From the NCBI GenBank assembly GCA_958450325.1, contig OY288242.1, positions 25,736,474 to 25,800,473 on the forward strand: a DNA stretch of 64,000 nt, written 5' to 3'. Shown one piece after another: positions 1-9,949 of this stretch (positions are counted from its first letter, which is position 1; every line of letters begins with the position of its first letter). Position numbers and translations under genes: made by a program. Under the pieces are notes generated by a model. That model saw only the letters and a program-made list of their open reading frames with translations. It made no database searches and was not told the origin of the DNA. This DNA is from Agrostemma githago. Lineage: Eukaryota > Streptophyta > Magnoliopsida > Caryophyllales > Caryophyllaceae.

Positions 1-464
1 AAAAGGTTGGACCGGTAGAGCTCAGCCATTTTGTATTATGTCTTATTAGTTGATATTATGTGGCGTATTAGTACTAGTTTTTTGTGGAGTTTTGACACGT
101 TGTTGCTTTCCGGGATATCTGGGATTCAGATGCTTGATGTAAATGCCTCGACAAAGGTTCGATTTAACCAAATTTATTATTAATGAGAAGCACATTGTTA
201 TTATTTTTTCTCATTTTTTTTTTGTGGCTCGCAACTCGATTCTTCATTTTACCCGGAGCGCCCTTTCGGGTTTTCACTCCGTCCTCGGCTCACCTTTTTT
301 GCTTTTTTTTCTCTTTTTTTTTGCTCTTTTTTTAACGGCTCGCAACTCAATTCTTCATTTTGCCCGGGGCGCCTTTTCGGGTTTCCACCCCGTCCTCGAC
401 TCGCCATTTTTTTTTTGCACGGCTTCCCCCTAAGTCGGAGGTCGGGATGTGGTTGTCAGGGTGT
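1..464 (-). other. Ogre-1 region downstream of integrase
   Basis: No gene is visible. It holds T-rich tracts and a diverged direct duplication: a block with 'gcaactcgattcttcatttt' at about 229-300 recurs at about 334-405. In other copies here this region carries an antisense gene further on; that part of Ogre-1 would lie left of the window. Confidence 0.5.
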
Positions 465-680
465 CTATGGGTAGTATAGTTTGAGTTGATCTATGTTGGT
501 TGGGGTTGAGAACTCTTGACTGTCTAGGTCGGTGAGGATCACGGCGCCCCCCGAGAGTATTTTCTTAACGAGGTAGAGGCCCGTCCAGTTTGGTTTGAAT
601 TTTCCTCTAGGGTCGACGGGAAGGGGTGCTCTAATGGATTTGATTACTAAATCTCCCTCGTGTATGTTTTGGGATTTCAC
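465..680 (-). pseudogene. Integrase C-terminal end of Ogre-1
   Basis: A 71-residue open frame matches the C-terminal tail of Tat-lineage integrases: a GDLV start, a KFKPNWTGLY block, LSGGAVILTDLD, and an LKLYYP end just before the stop. The same tail occurs in Ogre-C (55986-56214) and, more distantly, in the Retand element (near 46180). In the complete element it would be fused to the catalytic core upstream (792-1313), but stops at 681-791 separate them. No chromodomain follows, as expected for Tat elements. Confidence 0.8.
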
Positions 681-791
681 TCGTTTATTAAAGGCTCATT
701 GGATAGGTTGCTGGTAAGCTTGTACGTTGGATAAGGCATGTATCCTACGCTCGTCTAAGAGTACTAGATCGTCATATCGTTTTTGGTTCCA

Positions 792-1313
792 TTATTCTTC
801 GGGAATGCTGCTTTCGGCTAATATCCTTAGTGACGGTATCTCTAGCTCTACAGGTTGGACGACTTCAGAACCATTGGTTAAGTAATATGGTGTGGCTCCG
901 GTGGGTGTTCGATAGGATGTTCGGTATCCCCATAAGGCAAAGGGGATTTTGTTTGGCCAATCCCGGTAATTGTCTATCATTATCTTAAGGATTGTGGTTA
1001 TGGTTTTGTTGGCTGCTTCTACGGCCCCGTTTGTTTGTGGTCTTTAGGGTGAGGATTTGTGTTTTTGGATTTTGTATTTCTCTAGGAGGTTTTGGGTATC
1101 GGCCTTGAAGTGGGGTCCCTGATCACTGATGATTTCGTGAGGTATACCGTAGCGGCAGATGATGTTTTTTCGTAACAATTTGACTACTTGTTTTGAGGTT
1201 AGTACGGTGTAAGAAGCGGCTTCTACTCATTTGGTGAAGTAATCGACGGCCACTAATATAAAGCAGTGTCCGCCGGTCCCGGATGGGTGTACCTTTCCTA
1301 TGATGTCTATTCC
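792..1313 (-). pseudogene. Integrase catalytic core of Ogre-1, interrupted by stops
   Basis: Minus-strand translation continues the integrase after the zinc-binding region of the 1314-3287 frame. In-frame stops lie at 1314-1316 (TGA), 1227-1229 (TGA) and 1044-1046 (TAA). Between them are recognisable core segments: a DIIG catalytic-Asp block just after the first stop, a VDYF block before the second, SDQG with the second Asp, and QTNGAVEAA with the catalytic Glu. The tail 792-980 (IDNYRDWPNKIPFALWGYRT and following) is the usual region after the Glu. Both TGA stops lie where cytosine deamination could explain them. Confidence 0.8.
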
Positions 1314-3287
1314 TCAAGTAGAAAAAGGCCAGGGTGTGGCTATAGTGTGTAGAGGATATGGCGGTAGGTGTTGGATGTTGGCAAATATTTGGCAATTGTG
1401 GCAGTGACGAACGTGACGTCGACAGTCTGCCTCTAAGGTAATCCAGTAATAGCCCAGTCTCATTATTTTTTGGGCTAGTAGGTGTGCACTCATGTGGGGT
1501 CCGCACTCTCCGTCATGTACCTCTTCCATGACTCTCTCGGATTGGTTTTTGTTTATGCACCTAAGGAGGACTCCTTGTAGGGTTCGTTTGTATAGTAGTC
1601 CTTGATTCAGGACGTAATGGGTGGCTTGTATTCGTAGGGCTCTTCTGTTCTTGGTGTTAGTATTGGGTGGATATGACCCATGGATTTTAAAGTCTAAGAT
1701 TGCTTTGTACCAAGGTTCTTCGGGGGTATCGTCGGTTTTGAGGTTATGGATGTGGGCTGGTTGTTCGCTTCTCTCTACGCAGATAAGCATAGAGAAAAGG
1801 CGATCGGGCACGTTTATTAGTGAGGCTAGTTTGGATAACGCATCAACGAATTGGTTTTCCTCGCGGGGTATGTGTATGAAGTCGATTTCAGTGAATTCCA
1901 GAGATATTGTTTCCACTTTGGTTTGGTATGGGGTTAGGCTTTCACTATAAACCTTCCAGGTACCCGTGGCTTGGTTGACTACTAAGGATGAATCGCCGTG
2001 GACTCTAAGATTTTTAATTCCTAGAGATATGGCTGCTTTTAGACCAATTAGGCAGGCTTCGTATTCGGCTGCGTTGTTGGTAACAGGGAAGTCTAGTTTG
2101 ACTGATATGGGTATATGGTCACCCATTGGGGATATAAGGAGAATTCCTACGCCGTACCCTCTCATGCTCGAGGCATCATCGAAGTATAGGTCCAACGATT
2201 CGCTATCGGCGAACAAAATGTCCTCGTAAGAGAAGGACCGGGTGTCGGTTGTTGATTTTTCCTCTATTGGGTTTTCGGCAAAGAAGTCGGCTCCGACCCT
2301 TCCTTTAATGACCTTAAGGGGTATGTATGTTAAGTCAAATTCTGCCAACATGAGTGTCCATCGGGCTAGTCGTCCGTTAAGGACAGGTTTCTCGAAGATG
2401 TATTTGATGGGATCCATTTTTGAGTATACGTGCACGGTATGACTAAGCATGTAGTGCCGAAGTTTTTTGGTTGACCATGCTAGGGCAAGGAAGGTCCTCT
2501 CCAGGGGTGTGTATTTTGTTTCGTAGAGGAATTTTTTGCTAATGTAGTAAATAGCTCTCTCTTCTTTGTTAATGGTTTCCGCTAGAATGGCTCCCATTGC
2601 GGTTTTGGTTACGGTAAGGTAGAGGGAAAGTGGTAGTCCCTTTTTGGGAGGCATTAACACTGAGGGTTGTGCTAGTATTTCTTTTACCTTGTCAAAGGCT
2701 CTTTGGCATTTATCGTCCCAGACGGTGGGTTCGGTTATTTTGAGTTTTTTGAAAATGGGTTCACAAACCATGGTCAGTTTGGCAATGAAGCGGCTGATGT
2801 ATTGAACCTTACCCAAAAATCCTCTTATCTCCTTTTCGTTTGAGGGTGCGGGCATGTCTAACAAGGCTTTTATCTTGGATGGGTCTATTTCGATTTCTCG
2901 CTGGCTCACCACGTGACCTAAAAGTTTCCAGGATGTAACCCCAAAGGCGCATTTTTGTGGGTTAAGCCTCATATTATACCGGCGTAGGCGTTTGAAGAAT
3001 TTTTCGAGGGCCGAGACATGCCCTTCCCGGTTTTGGGATTTGACTATCATGTCATCTACATACACCTCGACTTCTTTGTGCATCATATCGTGTAAAAGTG
3101 TGGTTGCGGTCCTTTGGTAGGTCGCCCCGACATTCTTAAGTCTGAAAGGCATCACCGAGTAACAATAGGTTCCCCAAGGTGTGGTGAAGGCTGTTTTAGA
3201 CATGTCCTCTTTTGCCATTTTTATTTGATTATACCCAGCGTACCCGTCCATGAAATAGAGTAGGGCGTGATCGGCGGTATTATCCAC
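1314..3287 (-). pseudogene. Reverse transcriptase / RNase H / second RNase H / integrase zinc finger of Ogre-1
   Basis: A 657-residue frame carries most of pol. Reverse transcriptase palm with YVDDM (about residues 74-78) and the thumb (NEKEIRGFLGKVQYISRFIA); the usual gypsy RNase H (about 220-340, with YYISKKF and YTPLERTFLALAWS); a second archaeal-type RNase H (about 365-490; YFDDAS, AEYEA, GDSSLV and FVDALSKLAS supply the D-E-D-D set); and the HHCC zinc finger of integrase (HDGECGPHMSAH ... CHNC, about 590-640). Two RNase H domains in tandem mark the Tat/Ogre lineage. The upstream frame (3345-3767) gives the fingers of the same enzyme; one TGA at 3345-3347 separates them. Confidence 0.9.
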
Positions 3288-3344
3288 CAGGATATCTATG
3301 TGAGGTAAAGGGAAATCATCTTTTGGGCTGGGTTTGTTAAGGTC

Positions 3345-3767
3345 TCAGAAATCTACACAGACCCGGATTCTCCCGTCCTTTTTGGGGACGGGGACTATGT
3401 TGGCTACCCAGTCGGAATATTCGGAGACGTGTATGAACCCGACTTTAAATTGTTTATCTACCTCCTCCTTAACCTTAAGGGCCCACTCGGGTCGCATGCG
3501 GCGTAGCTTGTGTTTTACTGGTTTAAACCCGGGTTTGATTGGGATTCGGTGTTCAGCGATATCTCTGTCTATGCCTGGCATGTCTTTGTAGGACCAGGCG
3601 AAGACGTCTTTGTATTGTGTGAGTAGGTTCATAAGTTGCTCCCTCTCAGTGGGATCTAAGGAGGTTCCTATTTTTAGGATTTGGGCTTCCAAGGGGGTTC
3701 CAATGTTTAAGGATTCGGTGTCTTCGATTATCGGGGCACCTAACTCTTGTCTGGCTAACTCTCTCAA
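3345..3767 (-). pseudogene. Reverse transcriptase N-terminal part of Ogre-1
   Basis: A 140-residue frame ends at a TGA at 3345-3347 inside the reverse transcriptase. Visible motifs are FAWSYKDMPGID, IPIKPGFKPVKHKLRRM and VPVPKKDGRIRVCVDF, all standard for the start of Ty3/gypsy reverse transcriptase. The next frame (1314-3287) carries on with the FMDGYAGYNQI region, so the enzyme was once continuous. It overlaps the end of the preceding frame by 4 bp in another register, so a frameshift also separates it from the protease/linker segment. Confidence 0.85.
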
Positions 3768-4948
3768 GGTTTCGGGCGGGAGATAAGTGTCGTAAGAGTC
3801 GTTTGGTCATTCTTATTTTGTTCGCTATCGATAATGGCATTGCATGTTAAGTGCGACCAGTCATAAGCGAAAGTATTTTTATTATTAGTTAAATCGAGCA
3901 TGTCGAGGACTTTGGATAAGGAGACCCTCTGTTCGTTTGACGGAGGTAACATTACTGGGATTTCCGGGACAGGCCCCGGTTCATCCTGGACAGACACGGA
4001 TGTAGATGGAAGACAAACAATACTAGACTCTTGGCCCGTGTCAGACTCAGATTCGGACTCAGACTCGGACTCTGTTTCGGACTCGGACTCGGACTCTTCG
4101 AACATCCTCCCTTCTCCTGTGGTTAACTTGAACTTCCTACCATTTTCGTTGGTCCATGTGACGAATTTCCTCCACCCTCTACCCTCTTGGTTTTTGTCGG
4201 TATTGACAATTAGGGAGATGGTGTCAAATTGCTTGTCAGTCATGACCACATTGACTAACTCACTGGGATTCACGGAAACGAAACGCTCTTCCCCGAATAG
4301 GAGACTGTTGGCCAGGCCATCCATACAAGATGTGTGTTTGGGTTTTAAGGTGTTTGGTGTGGTTTCCGGAATGAAGTAGCAGTCTTGGAATATTTCTATT
4401 CCAGGATGTCGAATGCCTTTGATGTTAGTTGGTTCAGAAAATCCCATATAAGGTTTGTTGTCACCTTCTTTTACGAAACATCCATTTAGTGTGAGATCAT
4501 ACGACGGGATTTGGATGCCCTCAGCTTTACGTGCGCGCATGATAGCCATGCGTTCACGGATTTCGCCCTCGGTTGCGGGGTACCCAAAACCTATCGTGTG
4601 GGTCTGTCCGATGGGATCCCGAAGTTTTCTTGCGGTGCTGGGATTTTTTCCTAGTGACAATCTCGGGAAATGCCCCTGCTGTCTCATTATGAAATTGATG
4701 GCTAGGTTTGAGTTTTGATCGAAGTCGAACGGGGCTAGGTCTTGTTCTAACAGGTTTACTACGTGAATTCCCCTTAACTCGGTGTCAGCATCTTCCGTGA
4801 CTTGCGAGGTGGTGGTTTTTTCTACAAAGGCTTTTATGGGGGAGGCATGGATGGTAACTATTTCACCGGTTATGGGAACTTTCACCTTTTGGTGTAAGGT
4901 GGATGGTATGGCTTTAAGGGCATGGATCCAAGGGCGCCCTAGGATCAT
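3764..4948 (-). pseudogene. Protease end plus protease-RT linker of Ogre-1
   Basis: A 394-residue frame begins with ILGRPWIHALKAIPSTLHQK, the conserved end of the Ogre-type aspartic protease, then runs through a long poorly conserved linker to the reverse transcriptase. Residues near 292-310 are an acidic Ser/Glu run coded by an imperfect GACTCG/GACTCA repeat (4045-4100 on the plus strand), a low-complexity expansion. The protease active-site Asp lies upstream in the 5071-6147 frame, so a disruption between 4949 and 5070 splits the protease. Confidence 0.75.
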
Positions 4949-5070
4949 ATTTTAAGATCCGGTTTTGACATCTAAGACCTGAAACTCCATTTCCTCTCTA
5001 TGGGCCCCACAATGGTGTTAATGGTTGCGACCCCCGCGACCGGACGCCTCGTACCATCATAGGCGTGCAC

Positions 5071-6147
5071 TCAAGATTCGGTGGGTATGAAGTCGGTGTC
5101 TGACATTCCTAGGGCGCGGGCAGTTTTGAGAGGGATTACGTTTACGGGAGAACCGTCATCCACAAGGGTCATGGGCACCTTCTTACCTAAACAGGTTACC
5201 GTGACGTAAAGGGCTAGATTGTGTTTTGGTCCAAAGGGTGGGAGGTCCTCGTCGGAGAAGGTTATAGGATCCTTTAATCCCTTGGCTTCTTGAAGAACAT
5301 GTCCTATCATGTCTTCAGGTGTAACGGTTGAGGATATGTTCATTCTTCCTAAGGCTAGGGCCATGCGGTGATTATAGGAGCTGGCTATGAGTTGACATAT
5401 GGAAAGGTCAGTTTTGGCTTTTTGTAGTTGTTTGACTATTTGTACCTCAGGGGTGGTAATCGGGACTTCATCGGTGGTTGGGGTGTTCTCAGGAGAGTGA
5501 TTGGTGTTTGGTATGTCGACTGTGACGTTTTGGTAGGGTCGCCCAAATCTAGTGACGTGGCTTATGTCCTTGGTTTGGGTGGTTGTCGGGGGAATCGTGA
5601 TGATTGGCTCGTGGATATAGACATCGTCATCATCATCCACCCATACCCCATGGATGGCGTGATCGTGTTGGTATTGTTCATAAATGATCGTGCCAAATTG
5701 AATGTGTGACGGTTTTTTGGGAGGGGGAAAGGTTCCTTCTTCGATTTGGTTTTGGATGGCATGTCTTAGTTTGGTGCAGGATTGGGTTTCATGTCCCGGC
5801 CCCTGGTGAAAGGAGCAGAAGGCTTTGGGATCCCATGATTTGCTTCTTTGTCCTAGAGGGATCTCGGGTATGGGTTCTAAAGGGGATAGTAGACCATGTT
5901 GGATGGCGATGACTAAAGCTTCGTCATAAGGGATGTCTAAGTCGGCAAACTTTCTAGGGGTTTTCTTCTTTTGGGGAGCACCACTCTTGTTTACTTGGAT
6001 TGGCGGGTGGTTTTGGGTTTTGACTGCGAGGAAGTCCATCCGCTCGTTGAGGTTACGGATAGAGGTCTCGATGGAGGTTACGGAGGTGACGAGGTTGTAA
6101 ACCATATGAGTTAGATCTTTGACACTGAACTTTAGGACGGTAGTCAT
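5071..6147 (-). pseudogene. Gag C-terminal part and protease active site of Ogre-1
   Basis: A 358-residue frame. Residues about 110-140 contain a knuckle-like C-x2-H-x4-GH-x4-C motif (CSFHQGPGHETQSC) followed by LRHAIQNQIEEG, the usual end of Tat-lineage gag. Near the C-terminus LVDDGSPVNVIPL is the aspartic protease active-site region. The large Retrotrans_gag domain that should precede the knuckle is not present: the frame opens with a short segment (VTSVTSIETSIRNLNERMDF) that may be a coiled coil. I infer an internal deletion of gag. The frame is cut before the protease ends. Confidence 0.75.
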
Positions 6148-7758
6148 GGTGGAGGATGATCTCTGGAAGATAATATCGGGAATTAGGGAAGTTTCGTCGA
6201 ATGTCTTAGAGACTCGAAGGATGCTTGCGACTGAGCGACGCGGAAATGAGACCCTTGACTCGCGTGTGTGCTGTCATTGGCTTAGGGACTCGGGTGTTTT
6301 AGACTCTTGGTGTATTCGGCGAAACGCCTAACGAATTTTAGGTCTCTATAACGAGACGATTTGACACAAACCTCGGAGGTGAGGTTTAAAGAGGACTTCT
6401 TGAAATGAGATGACCCAAAATGTAAGACCTCGAGCAGAGGTGATCCTAGTAACTAACACAGACAGTTAAACACATGGTTGTACGACGTAAGAATTTGATC
6501 GCGATCCCGGCTCAGGATCAAAGATTTTAAATATACGTTTTTTGTTGAAAACGACCAATTTTTTCAGAAGAGAATTTTTTTTTAAAAATGATGATTTGTA
6601 AAAAAAATAGTGCAACGATGGCGTGATGACATCGTTTGTGACGTGTTGCTATATGTGTGCGTCGGAAATCTGGCGATAGCAAAAGTGTAAAGGTCTCTTT
6701 TTTTTAAAGGAGCATGGTTCTTAGGGGAACCAATTTTGAAAATGACGACGTGATGCTTTTATCGAAACTACTATTAATTAGTTAGTTCGATACTTGTGGT
6801 GGGTGTGGTGCTCGTGGTAGAGCGTGAAATCTAATGATGGTGTTCTAAAGGTGTGACCAAATCCTTTTTTTAGGATTTAGGTGGTGAATAGTGTTTTTAG
6901 AAAACTTTTAAAACGACTGACCCACTTTCGTCGGTTGCGTTAACTAGCACTTAACGATGGGGGGTGTATTGTGAAAAGTATTTTGAGGTTGTAACCGTTT
7001 TGGGCTCCTTGACTTCATTAATTGAAGCTTCGGTTGTATAAAAACTTCTTTTTTTTTGAAATAAAATGTAACCGATTGGTATTCCTTGATCCCATTGATC
7101 GGGAGTTTCGATGGTATTAACAGTAATCGTTGTTGACGGGTTTTAATTTGGCCAAGGTGATGGCGCTAAAAAAAACATTTTTTTTAAAAGTGGTGAGTGT
7201 AAAATTTGCCATTACAACGGCATCTAAAAATGTTTTTCCCTCTTTAGAAATCACGATTTGACCAGAGTATTGGCGTTTAAAAGGTCGTTTTGAAAAGATG
7301 AGGTATTTTTGAAAACGGAGTTGGGTGCGGTTGAATATGTTGGCGTGGTTGAATCCAGATTTTTAATGTTTTATTTGGGTTGTTCAAACACGCTACACAT
7401 AACTAGGAATGCATACACTCATGCAGGATGCAGACACGGGTAGGTTAGGGTAGGCTACCGCCCACGAATAGTTTTTACTTAGGCATTAACAAATCATCTA
7501 GGGAGATGAGTGTCATACCGTCCGTTCGGAACTATCCGCTTATTATTCCCGCAGGGTACGCGTTAGGCGGCCGGAGCGTCAATCGAGGATCTCCTTACGT
7601 GTCTCTAAGGATCTTACCGCGAAGAGGTCGATTGGTCCTGATATCGGTTAGGGTGGGCTTTTTAGGGCCAAAACCTGTAGTGACCACAACTAGGAACTAA
7701 GAAATGAGCTTCACCGACCTCGTTCAAGTTACACCACCACTGGAAATTTGTTTTCAAA
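6148..7758 (-). other. Leader of Ogre-1 between primer site and gag remnant
   Basis: About 1.6 kb with no credible coding region on either strand. It is AT-rich with many runs of T, and some stretches look like diverged gag or ORF1 sequence that can no longer be read. Complete Ogre elements often carry an extra ORF1 here; I see none. Confidence 0.5.
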
Positions 7759-7776
7759 TCCTCAGCAGAGTCGCCA
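7759..7776 (-). other. Primer binding site of Ogre-1
   Basis: Minus strand TGGCGACTCTGCTGAGGA starts 3 bases inside the 5' LTR end (7780). The 'gttTGGCGACTC' junction right after an LTR ending in CA is typical of Ogre-type elements, whose primer has been described as a tRNA-Arg (from memory). This site fixes the LTR/leader border. Confidence 0.8.
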
Positions 7777-9117
7777 AACTGTGGACGTTCGTCCGCACCG
7801 CCCAGCGCCCCGCGCGGGACCAACCCGGTTTTTCAACGTGTAGCGGTGGCCACCCACGTGGCCCCTCCCTATCGAAAGCCGGTCCGATCTCGCGTACGGG
7901 GTGACGTCTCGGACCTCGACTCGGATGACGATCCGGACTTGTGCTAGACGGATGCAGGCACCCGTGTTTCCGTTTGGAATCGATCGAGTCGTGGTTATTG
8001 TAAATGTTTAAAGGCCGATTCATTTGGTAAGACGACCTTTTTAGTGAACTGAATTCGTCATCGATTTGTGGAGTCGCCACCGAGTCAATTATGGGGACTC
8101 GGAAACCGTTCAAGTCAACTTTTATCCCTAACCGGCTCAAAGTTGAGGGGCACGGGACTCAAAGATAAAGACTTGTACCCTTAAGCACTCCATGCCTGGA
8201 ATGACTCTCATTGCCAATGGTTTCGGACATCCGGAACCGTCGATTCTGAGTAACGGGTGAGGGTACGTATTAGGAAGCCAACATCCTATAAATGTCAACA
8301 CCCAATCCCTCCCGCACTATAGCGGCCTCTACTAATCAATTGGTGGGCTGATAACCTAGTTCTTTTGTTGTGGCGGAAATACTGTAACATCCGTTGTTTT
8401 CACCCTATACATTTTGCTACGTCGGTTGTTTAAGGACAAGTAAGTTTTGTCGTCAAATTAGTTGTGTTTACATTCTTTGCATGCGATTTCACGTGACAGA
8501 CAGGCCATGAAAAGATGCACGTAGTAGAGTAGAGAGTACTAATATTATAGGTATTAGCAAGTTAGTTTTAATGCGATAATACGGATATTAGTCGTTTTCG
8601 TGATATACCTTACCTGGTATTCTGCTTAAGATGCGTCGGTTCGGTATTAATAGAGATGCGTCGAACCTAACAAGGCAAGCACCCGGACTAATACAGAACC
8701 CGACCATCACTTTGTTCAGTTTTAGTTGTTTTACGTTTTGAATTCCGTGTTAGGTGATTTAGCATGCGAGATTATAAGGTCATAAAAGCAATAAATCATA
8801 CGAAAAACTGTAAATGTGAATGTAAGTAAATCACGTTGTGAGGAGTTGCACCCTCGGAGTATACACTAAACGGGACACGATGCATAGATAGTTGAGAACA
8901 AATCTCGGAATTACTCGGGTCTGTTTAGTGTATTTTAGTATTTGTGGTTGAAGTTGGGACGTTATGTATTTTAGTACGTGTTTGTGGACCTAGTATCCAC
9001 ATCTAGTATTGTCGTAGTGCATAATAAAAGAAAATGCGAATATGGAAAGTTTTGTTTAGATGACAACCTAGTGACGACTCGGCTTCAAAGGCGGATCCTC
9101 CTAGCTGTCCTATTGAT

Positions 9118-9230
9118 TTCGGCAGAGCTCCGTTACCGTTGACCCTTCGTACGGCTATTCCGGCAGAGCTTCGTTACTATGGACCGATTCTGCGGCTAAT
9201 CCGGCAGAGCTTCGCCACTAGACTTGAGCT
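9118..9230. repeat. Three tandem 41-bp units in Ogre-1 LTR
   Basis: The word CGGCAGAGCT starts at 9120 and 9161 and, with its last base changed, at 9202, exactly 41 bp apart, each followed by a diverged CGTTAC... segment. The array lies in the transcribed part of the LTR. Confidence 0.8.
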
Positions 9231-9427
9231 AGTCGAACACAGGCACCTCGGTATCGAGTGGGGTGCTTGAAGGTGAGGAGTAGCGTCGATGTCGCTTTTA
9301 TCGGAACTACGATCGAGTGGATCGTTTCCCTCAGTTGTCGGAGTGCGAGCCCTTAGCGAGAATGTGGGGGGGGGGGGGGGGGAGAAGAGAGTTGAGAAGT
9401 GTGTCGAATGAATGAGGCGAGGGGGGG

Positions 9428-9435
9428 TATTTATA
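9428..9435 (-). promoter_or_regulatory. TATA box of Ogre-1 LTR
   Basis: Minus strand TATAAATA followed by CCCCCCC, the same TATAAATACCCC phrase as in the Ogre-A (12288) and Ogre-D (61048) LTRs. Transcription would start about 30 bp further left, just before or within the run of C (plus-strand G) at 9366-9382. Confidence 0.7.
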
Positions 9436-9464
9436 GGTGTTTTCGGCCCTCGTCACCCATATGG

Positions 9465-9545
9465 ACGCCTGAGTTGAGGCGCACCAAGACTCAGGCGCCT
9501 GGGTTTAGGCGCGGGGAGTCTAAGACGCGTGAGGTGAGGCGGTTG
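9465..9545. repeat. Promoter-proximal 'aggcgc' palindrome cluster
   Basis: Upstream of the minus-strand TATA box are repeated GAGGCGC/AGGCGC words including the perfect palindrome CAGGCGCCTG (9492-9501). It occupies the place that CACTCGATCGAGTG arrays occupy in the other Ogre LTRs. A similar 'ggcgcc' cluster lies at 12910-12990 in the Ogre-A LTR. Confidence 0.6.
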
Positions 9546-9949
9546 GAATTTTGAAGATACGATTTTGATACTTTCCAAAACCGAGAGGGAGGAGTATAAT
9601 ATGTATCTTGGGGCTTAAGGCTTCCCCGTGTTTACCCTAGCGCCGTGAGCTTGGTGGGCCTCGGGTGTGCATCCCGAGGTTCACTTGGCGCGGTGCTGAC
9701 TCGGTTCGAGTTTCGGGACCGACTCGGGGTCCCGGTGTCAGAATTGACTCTAATTAGTGTCTATGCAACCGTAACGACACGACTATGGCTGCCATCATGT
9801 TAGTTTAATTACTCCGAGTAATTTATTTGATCTGTTGTATAGAAAAACTACCTAAAACATCGCAAAACCGCGTCGCGTTGCAGTCCTATCGTCATCGGGT
9901 GTTTGTTGGGCACTTCTGCAGCCACCAGGTCCAAATCTGGGTGTCTACA

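Larger units (their letters stand above)
1..9949 (-). mobile_element. Ogre-1: decayed Ogre/Tat-type Ty3/gypsy retrotransposon, 3' end beyond left edge
   Basis: Read on the minus strand the order is 5' LTR (9949-7780), primer binding site, leader, gag remnant, protease, reverse transcriptase, RNase H, a second (archaeal-type) RNase H, integrase. The second RNase H and the LTR start TGTAGACACC point to the Ogre/Tat lineage. The reading frame is broken by several stops and frameshifts and the main gag domain is missing, so the copy is dead. It is inserted in the antisense gene of Ogre-A: bases right of 9949 continue that gene. The expected 5-bp target duplication CAAGG (9950-9954) has its partner outside the window. 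Confidence 0.9.
7780..9949 (-). repeat. 5' LTR of Ogre-1 (2170 bp)
   Basis: On the minus strand it starts TGTAGACACC at 9949 and ends GTCCACA at 7780, so it has TG...CA termini. It shares a block (about 8070-8330) with the other Ogre LTRs here (about 14095-14410, 21330-21620 and, partly, 62350-62569), including the phrase GTGAGGGTACGT. Inside are a TATA box (9428-9435), an 'aggcgc' repeat cluster upstream of it, a run of 17 G (9366-9382) and three 41-bp tandem units (9118-9230). Confidence 0.88.

Noticed and set aside
1621..2442. Plus-strand open frames opposite Ogre-1 pol (also 3334-4718 and 5428-6331)
   Set aside because: They mirror the minus-strand pol gene and contain no recognisable domains.
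8071..8079. Second primer-site-like GAGTCGCCA inside the Ogre-1 LTR
   Set aside because: The same word occurs within the Ogre-A and Ogre-C LTRs about 110 bp before their ends, so it is an internal LTR motif; the site next to the LTR end (7759-7776) fits better.
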